A stretch of 64,000 nt of DNA from Thermoplasmata archaeon. Its GTDB lineage: Archaea; Thermoplasmatota; Thermoplasmata; Methanomassiliicoccales; Methanomethylophilaceae. The stretch is from NCBI GenBank assembly GCA_015063165.1, contig SUSZ01000005.1, forward strand, positions 46,223-110,222. Direction: 5' to 3'. Within the stretch, counting starts at the first letter, position 1; each line of letters starts with the position of its first letter. The notes under the pieces were generated by a model. It had not been told where the DNA came from and did not search any database. It saw only the letters and a program-made list of their open reading frames with translations. The position numbers were made by a program, and so were the translations under genes. This document shows positions 8,440 through 15,824 of this stretch, piece after piece.

Positions 8440-10020
8440 TCATCCGACCAGATATCTTCTGGCGTTGCGGATCTGGTCGTCGTTCAGCAGACCCTTGGCG
8501 GAGAGCGTGTGGCTCTTCGTGATGTCCCTGAACGTGCAGGTGCATATGATGTCGGCCTTGTCGTTGGCCTCGATGGAGACCTGGACGGGCTCCCCTGCGC
8601 GGCTGTCCGAGGGGATGTCCACGATGAAGGACCCGACCTCCTCGCACTCCTCCTCGGCGACCTCGAGGTTCTCGTCGCTCTCCTCGAACTCGCTCTGGAA
8701 GATCACCACTCCGAGGGCGGTCTGTCCGTCCTTGTGGACGTAGTACTCCCCCTTGTTGGCGATCGGCAGGGTGCGGTTCTTGAAGATGATGTTGGAGATG
8801 AGGTACTTTTGCTGGCTCTCGTCCCAGACTTTGACCCCCATGGTGTGGGAGAGGACCTTCTCGATCTCGATGTCCCCGATCTTGGGGGCGAACTTGGACA
8901 GCTTCGCGTCGGCCTCTCCGACAGGCTGGCCGTCGGTTCCGGTCTCGACGACGACGTCGCGGGTGTTCTGATAGATGGCGGCTCCGGTGGCGATGGCCAG
9001 ATCGGGGTCGTGGAGAAGGATCTTGGACTCGCAGGAAGGGTACGTGGCGATGAGCCCGGCCTTGACCTGGGGCATGCGGGAGGACCCTCCGACCATGACG
9101 AAGTCGTCGATGTCGTCGATGGTGAGCTTGGCGCTCTCGAGGGCGCTGTCGATCTTCATCATGGTGGCCTGGAGCTCACCGGCGGTGGCCGCTTCGAACT
9201 CCTCGCGGGTGACCGTGTATCTGACGGTGGAGGTTCCGATGCGGATTCCTCCCTTGACCTCCTTCAGGGTGCTCAGGGAGATCTTCTGGCCCTCCGCCTT
9301 GGACTTGATGTCGGCGATGACGTCCTTGTCGGCCTCGAGCTCCTCCATGGTGATGTTGGCCTGCTCGCATATCTTGTCCTTGATGATCTGGATGAGGGCC
9401 GCGTCCCAGTCCTTTCCTCCCAGGTTGCAGTCTCCGTCCGTGGAGAGCACTTTGAACCTGTTGTTGTCGATGCTCATGATGGTGACGTCGAAGGTTCCTC
9501 CTCCGAGGTCGTAGACAAGGATGTTCTTCTTTCCGGTGCTCTTGAGGCCGTAGGAGATCGCTGCCGCGGTGGGTTCCTCGATGATGTTGACCTCCTCGAA
9601 CCCGGCGATGAGTCCAGCCTGGCGGGTGGCCTCCCTCTCTTTTGGTCCGAAGTAGGCGGGACAGGTGATGGTGGCGCTTTTCAGCTCCGCGTCGGGGTAT
9701 TTCTCGATGAAGTCGTCGACCAGCTTGCGGACGATCCTGGCGGACAGCTCGATAGGCCCGTATTCCACTCCGCCGATGTTTATGCGCCAGGTGTCTGCCT
9801 CGCTCATGTTCCTCTTGACCGCTTCCACGGTGATCTCCGCGAAAGGGGCCTGGTCCTTGGCGGTCTCTCCGACGCAGAACTCTCCGTTGTCGTAGGTGAT
9901 GACCGATGGAGTGGTGTCATGCTCCTGGTTGTTCTTCACCACGATCGGAGTGCCGGTCGCGTTCATGATCGAAAGGCAGGAATACGTAGTTCCCAGATCG
10001 ATGCCTATGTCGTATATCAT
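8440..10020 (-). CDS. Hsp70-family protein (short DnaK-like chaperone)
   Basis: 526 residues, about 100 shorter than typical DnaK. The ATPase domain is intact: GIDLGTTYS at 6-14, VYDLGGGTFDVT at 169-180, and VMVGGSSRMPQV near 318. The substrate-binding part (about 380-526) is short and the usual lid is reduced, so client handling is probably specialised. It is transcribed divergently from the GTPase gene at 10206. A second Hsp70 fused to a vWA domain and a GrpE homologue lie within the same cassette; no canonical DnaJ is seen. The housekeeping DnaK-DnaJ-GrpE set could lie elsewhere in the genome. Confidence 0.9.
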   Translation of the reverse strand: MIYDIGIDLGTTYSCLSIMNATGTPIVVKNNQEHDTTPSVITYDNGEFCVGETAKDQAPFAEITVEAVKRNMSEADTWRINIGGVEYGPIELSARIVRKLVDDFIEKYPDAELKSATITCPAYFGPKEREATRQAGLIAGFEEVNIIEEPTAAAISYGLKSTGKKNILVYDLGGGTFDVTIMSIDNNRFKVLSTDGDCNLGGKDWDAALIQIIKDKICEQANITMEELEADKDVIADIKSKAEGQKISLSTLKEVKGGIRIGTSTVRYTVTREEFEAATAGELQATMMKIDSALESAKLTIDDIDDFVMVGGSSRMPQVKAGLIATYPSCESKILLHDPDLAIATGAAIYQNTRDVVVETGTDGQPVGEADAKLSKFAPKIGDIEIEKVLSHTMGVKVWDESQQKYLISNIIFKNRTLPIANKGEYYVHKDGQTALGVVIFQSEFEESDENLEVAEEECEEVGSFIVDIPSDSRAGEPVQVSIEANDKADIICTCTFRDITKSHTLSAKGLLNDDQIRNARRYLVG

Positions 10021-10205
10021 GTCGAATCCCCTGGTTCATTTGAGTAAAACGACCCGATTCCGCATGATTTACTTATCATAAAGCGGTTTCGGAACGCTAT
10101 CATGTTCGTAATGTGGGCATGTCCTGCCACCTGTCTGTTGCTCTTGTCCTATGGTGTTTTTCCTTGACAACATTAGTAAAATAATCGGAAAATGATAAGG
10201 GGTGC
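10021..10205. promoter_or_regulatory. Divergent promoter region of the cassette
   Basis: This 185-nt AT-rich gap separates the Hsp70 gene (left, minus) from the GTPase gene (right, plus). ATAAGTAAA reads on the minus strand at 10068-10076. TTAGTAAA reads on the plus strand at 10173-10180, 25 nt before the ATG. The same octamer lies at 6984-6991, 24 nt before the other GTPase gene. These are likely TATA-region elements of one regulon. Confidence 0.4.
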
Positions 10206-11414
10206 ATGGCCTTCATCTGTCCGTACTGTTTCGAGTCGATAGGAAGGATAGACGACGTGCATTACATGTGCACGGACGTCGGGCATAACAGCAGGTCAAT
10301 CCTCGAGGAAGATCCCGAATACGCGAGCTACCGCGGTCTCGAGACGTACACTCGCACCACCCATGTCGTCAGGGATTACAACAGGAGGGACCCCAGATGC
10401 GACGTGTGCGGTTCCCGTCTCTCGAGGATGCTGTGCCCGGTGTGCCACAACACGCTCCCGTACGGGATAGACAAGTGGGACCTGAACTTCTTCGCGATAT
10501 TAGGGCCTCGTGCCGTCGGAAAATCGCATTACATAGGCGTGCTGATCAAGGTGCTTGAACGTATGAGCAAGGAGTTCCAGTGGTCGATCAGCCCTATAGA
10601 CTCCAAGGTCAACGACCTGTACAACAAGAAGTACGCCAATTCGTTGTTCAACAAGAAGAAGGGCATAGACCCTACCCGCCGTGTGACGCTGGACATCTAC
10701 GAGCCCCTGGCGTACACGATCAAGGCCTACAACGGGAAGGTGGCGGGCCTGTTCTTCGTGGACACGGCAGGAGAGGACGTCTCCGCCGACGATTACGCCT
10801 ACACGATCCAGAAGTACATCGCGAACTCGTCCGGAATCATATTCCTGGTGGATCCGCTGCAGTTCGACTACGTCAAGGACAGGATAGGGGCCAGGGACAG
10901 CAACAGGGCGAACTACACCCATACTCTTTCGGTCATAAGCCAGGTCTACCGCGCTGGGAAGGGGATGAGCATCAACAAGAAGATCGGAATCCCCCTGGCA
11001 GTCGTGGTCACCAAGTGCGACGTCCTCATCAAGGAGCCCACCAACGAGATGGAGGAGGAGGTCTTCCTCGGGTCGGACTCAGCGATCAACAACCCCCGCA
11101 AGTACGGCGTGTTCGACGAGGAGAACAGCCAGCAGATAAGCGCGGAGATAGAGGCCTTCCTGGACCGCGTGAGCGAGGGGCAGTTCCCCCAGGCCGTCAA
11201 GAACGATTTCAAGGATTACAGGTACTTCGCCGTGTCCGCTTTGGGATCCGAGCCGGACGCCAGCGGGAGCATCAGCGGAGTGTCCCCGATAAGGGTCGAG
11301 GACCCGATGCTCTGGCTGATGGAGAGGGAGACCGCGGTTATCAAGGCTCAGAACACCCAGGAGTCGGTAAAGAAATCCTTCGGCGGATTCTTCAGGAGGC
11401 GTTTCGGTGTCTGA
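10206..11414 (+). CDS. Zinc-ribbon P-loop GTPase, DO-GTPase-like
   Basis: 402 residues. N-terminal zinc-binding cysteines: CPYC 5-8, C22, CDVC 65-68 and CPVC 77-80. The GTPase domain carries P-loop GPRAVGKS 100-107, Walker B DTAGED 186-191 and G4 TKCD 269-272. The P-loop context (FFAILGPRAVGKSHYIGVL) resembles, from memory, the double-GTPase families found beside GAP1 proteins in bacterial conflict systems. The GTG start of the GAP1-like gene overlaps its end by 8 nt, so translation is coupled and the two products probably interact. No transmembrane segment is seen. Confidence 0.8.
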   Translation: MAFICPYCFESIGRIDDVHYMCTDVGHNSRSILEEDPEYASYRGLETYTRTTHVVRDYNRRDPRCDVCGSRLSRMLCPVCHNTLPYGIDKWDLNFFAILGPRAVGKSHYIGVLIKVLERMSKEFQWSISPIDSKVNDLYNKKYANSLFNKKKGIDPTRRVTLDIYEPLAYTIKAYNGKVAGLFFVDTAGEDVSADDYAYTIQKYIANSSGIIFLVDPLQFDYVKDRIGARDSNRANYTHTLSVISQVYRAGKGMSINKKIGIPLAVVVTKCDVLIKEPTNEMEEEVFLGSDSAINNPRKYGVFDEENSQQISAEIEAFLDRVSEGQFPQAVKNDFKDYRYFAVSALGSEPDASGSISGVSPIRVEDPMLWLMERETAVIKAQNTQESVKKSFGGFFRRRFGV

Positions 11415-13788
11415 GCAGCTCGTCTACACCCTCTGCAGGAGCGGGGTCGGGGTGGTGGCCGGATACGGGGTGTATTCCGCCTCCGCAGGCATGGCGACCT
11501 CGGACAGGACAGAGATAGAGTCCAGGTACAGCACATACATCGCCCCCGAATCCATACCGGTCTCCGGAGGCGACGACCCAAACATCGCGAAGATGCCCCG
11601 CAGCCTCGGGTTCTCCAAGCTCGCTTCGGGTCACGAATGCATCACCCACCAGCTGTACACCGGAGCCGACTACGACAATCCTTCCAGGATGGGCAACTAC
11701 ATCTCGCATTCGATAGTCGACCCTTGCTTCGGCTTCTATCCTATCGAGGCCCAGGGATTCGACGGATTCTGCCTGGACATGCGCTACGACGAGATGGACT
11801 GCGATGTGGCTCCTCCGGTCTAGCCGGCTGTGGAGGTCGCCTGTCCTCCAATTATGGGCCGCGTCAAGGCGTTCGTAGGAAGCCACGACAAGATCTTCCT
11901 CCGCGAGCTGGCCTACAGGATTCTCGATTCAATGGACGACAAGCTGAAGAAGGTGTTCGTCGCGGAGAAGTACGACAACGCCGACTGGATGGCCGCAGCG
12001 ACACTCCTGTTCCCGCTGGAGATGTCCAAGCAGGTGTCGTTCGTGACGTACACCGGAAGCCCGGACAGATGCTTCCAGAAGCTCGCAGGGCTGTTCGATA
12101 CTGACGACCTCACGCCGACGGTCTCGCTGTTCGCCATATCCGTCAGGGATCCCAAGGAGTCCGCCAGGGACGAGCTGTTCGACTCCTATGTGGACAACGC
12201 CTATTCCGAAGGCTCCGACAGACAGGCGTTCTTCGACTTCCTGTCAAGGGTCGGATGGAAGGATATCGGGAAAGGGGTCATCGACGCGTACCACATGTTC
12301 GCTGTATGCGAGAAAGGTGTCGTCCCTCCGGAATCGGCCCGTCTGAGATGTCTGGACGCTCTGAAGCAGACTATGGTCTCCGCAAAGGACGATGACATCG
12401 CATCGGTGTATAATGTCGTCAAAGACCGCATGGACCCCGCCATGGCCGACTTTTTCGGCAGCGTGGCCGTGCCCAGGATGAAGGACAGGACGACCGCCGA
12501 AAGGATACTGGCGGAGGTGACGGCATACACGCTGGAACCGTCACGCAGCCTCGGCGTGGGATCCGAGGTCGTCGAGAATTACAGCAGATACAAGGATCCC
12601 GTTCTGAGATGCGTGGACCTGGGCGCCTTGGACCTCATCGACTATCCGGCAGCTAGGTATTACTGTTACAAGGCGTGGTCCGAGTCCAAGGATTCCAAGA
12701 TGGCGGACATCATCTCGGGATACGGCCCTCTGGATGACCTGTTCATAGACGCTTCCTGCAGCGACGGCAGATCCTGCATAGAGGCTCTGGACAAGCTATG
12801 CCCGCTATCGGATGCCGCCAAGGGAAGCATCAAGGACGGCATAGTGTCGCGTGCCGGAAGCCTTCCCAGCGCTCTTCTGAACGACGTGTACGGATTCGGA
12901 TTGACCGAAGACAAGGAACTGGCCGATCGTCTTTCCGAGGCGGTCTCGCAGAGGGACGACCGCCAGGCGATGGAGAGGTCGTTCGTGGACGTCGCGATAG
13001 AGAAGGGCGACAACACCGCCGCCACATCGCTGGCCAAGAAGATCGCGGACTCGTGCATGGAGAGCAACGGGGACATAGCCTCGACCATACGCTTCATAGG
13101 CCAGAGGGCCTCCTCTCTCGATTGGAAGTGCTCGGCCAGCCTGATCACCGCTCTTTCCAAATCCATCGATTTCACCGGGTTCGGCCCGCTGCCCGCTGTC
13201 AGGGAAGCTCTGGCCGCTTTCCCCGACATGGAGGGAATGGTCACCTCCGAAGAGGCTTCCCGCATACGCCTTCTCGACATGGCTGACAGGGTGACCAAGG
13301 ATAGCACCATGGTCGACCCTATGGACGTATCGTCTTTGAGTGCCGAAGACAGGGAAGCGTTCGTGAAGCTCTGCATGGGAAAGACGATTCCAAGGAAGGG
13401 AGGGGACAAGTGGGTCTCCGACCGCTTGAAGCTGTTCTCCGGATGTCCGGAAGAGGCCGCCAGACGTATGGGGACTATAGTCTCCCAATCGGTGCTGGAC
13501 AAGCTGGACGCCGAGATGGTCGCCGCGTTCATCGTCTCCGCGAAAGAGAACGGGGCGTCGGACGAATCCGTCTACGCCAATCTCAAGCTGGACGGCAAGC
13601 AGGCTTCCAAGGTGAGGAAGCTCTTGAAGGACGACATCTTGGAAGCGTTCAACAGCCACTTCAAGGAGGGGGACGCTGGCTCCCACAAGGGCCTGTTCTC
13701 CAAGCCGTCGGAGGAATCGGAAAAGAAAGATGACAAGCCCGAGAGCAAGCCCAAGAAAGGAGGGCTTCTTGGGCTCTTCAGGAGGTGA
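11407..13788 (+). CDS. GAP1-like protein with in-frame UAG codon at residue 139 (probable pyrrolysine)
   Basis: Read through the TAG at 11821-11823, this is one 793-residue protein. Residues 1-138 look like a GAP1 N-terminal domain (QLVYTLCRSG, YGVYSASAGM, GADYDNPSRMGNYISHSIV). Residues after the UAG carry a GAP1 middle-domain pattern (WMAAATLLFPLEM followed by VSFVTYTGSPDR). The rest is helical repeats ending in a Lys/Glu-rich tail. The reading frame is unbroken, and the domains are contiguous in the family. UAG as a true stop would leave a 138-residue N-domain, with restart at GTG 11830 or ATG 11854. A GGAGGT lies at 11832-11837 but is 16 nt from that ATG. Start GTG overlaps the upstream GTPase gene. 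GAP1 proteins are known as partners of conflict-system GTPases; the function here is inferred. Confidence 0.75.
11821..11823 (+). other. In-frame amber codon, candidate pyrrolysine site
   Basis: The TAG interrupts an otherwise open 794-codon frame. Seven nucleotides downstream, TGGAGG (11831-11836) can pair with CCTCCA (11845-11850) around an 8-nt loop, a position reminiscent of the hairpin after UAG in Methanosarcina mtmB. Whether such hairpins matter for read-through is disputed. Confidence 0.6.
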
Positions 13789-13792
13789 CGCC

Positions 13793-15820
13793 ATGAAGGT
13801 AGGGATAGACCTGGGTACGACATATTCGGCCGTCGCATACGTCAACAAGGACGGCCAGCCCGAGATAATCGAGAACGAGTTCGACGAGGAGACCACCCCC
13901 TCCATTGTGGCGTTCTGCGACGGCGATATCGTGGTGGGACGCGAGGCCAGGGAGCTCCAGGCCGCCGGGCTCAGCTCCGTCGTCTCCTCCTTCAAGAGGA
14001 ACATGGGGGACCCCGAGTACTTCTACGAGTACGACGGCAAGAAGTACAGCGCCACCGACCTCTCCGCGATACTCCTCAAGCATATGAAGGAGGTGGCGGA
14101 GCAGCGCATGGGACAGACGGTCGATTCCGCGGTCATCACCGTTCCCGCCTACTTCAACGATCTCCAGAAGATAGCGACCATGGAAGCCGGACGCGCCGCC
14201 GGGCTGAACGTGGAGATGCTGGTGCACGAGCCTACCGCCGCATCCGTGTGCTACGGGATGAAGAACTCCAAGAACAGTACCATGATGACATACGACCTGG
14301 GCGGAGGGACCTTCGACATCACCATCCTCCGCATCACGGACGGATCCATAGAGGTCGTAGGAACCCTAGGCGACCCCAACCTGGGAGGAAAGGACTGGGA
14401 CGAGGTCGTCAAGGAGATCCTGGCCGACCAGTTCATGGACGAGTTCTCGATAGACCTTCACAACGACGACGAGTTCGTCACGAAGTTCTCCGTCGAGGCA
14501 GAGAAGATCAAGAAGATGCTGTCGTTCAACTCCCCCATCCGCGTTCCGCTCAGGTTCTCCGGGAAGAGCATGGTCGCCGTCGTGACCAGGGAGGACTTCG
14601 AGTTCAGGTCCTCCGGTCTGGTGGATTCCACCGTCCAGATGTGCGAGCAGCTCCTGAGCGACCTGTCGATGACCTGGAGCGACCTCTCCGACGTGATCCT
14701 GGTGGGCGGTTCCACCCGCCTTCCTGCTATCAGAGAAGCCCTGAAAGCCTCCGGAGTCAACCTGATAATCAACGAGGACACCGACACCGCCGTGGCCAAG
14801 GGAGCGGCTCTGCTGGCGACCTCGGACGAGGGACGCATATCCAAGAGGAAGCCCGGGGAGGTGGACACCCGCATCATGAAGGTCAGCGACGCGATAGCGC
14901 ACAGCCTGGGCGCCCTCGCCGAGGATTCCTCCGGGACCCGTTACATCAACGACGTCATCATCCCCCGCTCGTCCAAGATCCCGGCGGTCGAGAAGCGCCC
15001 GTTCGAGATCAGGAAGGGGAACTTCACCGAGAAGATAGACATCTACACGCTTCAGGGGGAGAGCAAGCATCCCCTGGAATGCACCGTCTTGAAGATGGTC
15101 ACCGCCGAAGGGATAGAGAACGACGGCAGAGGGGTCAAGATCGAGATCGAGTACTCCTACGACAGGAGCGGCATGGTCAACGTCCAGGCCTTCCAGGACG
15201 GAAAGCCGCTGACCATGGTCAAGGGGGAGGTCCCCGAGGACGTCTCGTGGATGGGGAAGCCGATAGAGAGGCAGAAGATGGAGTCAGTCCCGGTGTATGT
15301 CATCCTGTCCATGGACCTCTCCGGCAGCATGTGCGGCAAGCCTATCAAGAACGCCACCAAGGCCGCCCACGACTTCGTGAGCATGCTCCCCAACGCGAGG
15401 TTCGCGGTCATAGGCTACGCCAACAAGACCAAGGTCCTCTGCACCGACAAGAGCGCCAAGGAGGTCGGACGCTACATCGACGCCCTCCAGGACACCGAGG
15501 TCGGAGGAGGGAACACCGCCCATCCGTTCGACGAGATCCTCCGCATAAGCCCTCGCGGAAAGTTCAAGGTGTTCGAGATAACGCTCACCGACGGGATGTG
15601 GAGCTGCTGTCCCGCCGCCATTGAATCGGCCAGCAAATGCATGGATGTCGGCATCGGATGCATCGCGGTGGGATTCGGGTCCGCCGACTACAAGTTCCTG
15701 AAGAAGATCTCCTCCATGGACGAAGGCGCCCTCATGAGCAGCGTGGACGGACTGTCGGCGACGTTCTCGACCATCGCATCCACGATCAGCACCGGCGGAT
15801 TCAACAGGTTCATCAGGTGA
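13793..15820 (+). CDS. Hsp70-von Willebrand factor A fusion protein
   Basis: 675 residues. The N-terminal 380 or so form an Hsp70 ATPase domain (GIDLGTTYSAV at 4-14, TYDLGGGTFDIT, VILVGGSTRLPAI). A substrate-binding-like beta domain follows. Residues from about 499 form a vWA domain with an intact MIDAS start, DLSGS near residue 507, then GGNTAHPFDEI and TLTDGMW. Direct fusion of Hsp70 to vWA is unusual. It suggests metal-dependent protein recognition coupled to Hsp70 cycling. The ATG at 13793 sits 7 nt after GGAGG and 4 nt after the GAP1 stop. The gene lies in one operon with the GTPase, GAP1-like and zinc-ribbon genes. Confidence 0.9.
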   Translation: MKVGIDLGTTYSAVAYVNKDGQPEIIENEFDEETTPSIVAFCDGDIVVGREARELQAAGLSSVVSSFKRNMGDPEYFYEYDGKKYSATDLSAILLKHMKEVAEQRMGQTVDSAVITVPAYFNDLQKIATMEAGRAAGLNVEMLVHEPTAASVCYGMKNSKNSTMMTYDLGGGTFDITILRITDGSIEVVGTLGDPNLGGKDWDEVVKEILADQFMDEFSIDLHNDDEFVTKFSVEAEKIKKMLSFNSPIRVPLRFSGKSMVAVVTREDFEFRSSGLVDSTVQMCEQLLSDLSMTWSDLSDVILVGGSTRLPAIREALKASGVNLIINEDTDTAVAKGAALLATSDEGRISKRKPGEVDTRIMKVSDAIAHSLGALAEDSSGTRYINDVIIPRSSKIPAVEKRPFEIRKGNFTEKIDIYTLQGESKHPLECTVLKMVTAEGIENDGRGVKIEIEYSYDRSGMVNVQAFQDGKPLTMVKGEVPEDVSWMGKPIERQKMESVPVYVILSMDLSGSMCGKPIKNATKAAHDFVSMLPNARFAVIGYANKTKVLCTDKSAKEVGRYIDALQDTEVGGGNTAHPFDEILRISPRGKFKVFEITLTDGMWSCCPAAIESASKCMDVGIGCIAVGFGSADYKFLKKISSMDEGALMSSVDGLSATFSTIASTISTGGFNRFIR

Positions 15821-15824
15821 TCGG

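Noticed and set aside
8395-10047. 550-residue frame on the plus strand opposite Hsp70
   Set aside because: Antisense shadow with low-complexity Val/Leu/Asp composition; the Hsp70 frame has all motifs.
11830-13788. Separate gene starting at GTG 11830 after the TAG
   Set aside because: The start would be 6 nt after the TAG with no ribosome site at a proper distance, and it would split contiguous GAP1 domains. It is kept only as an alternative.
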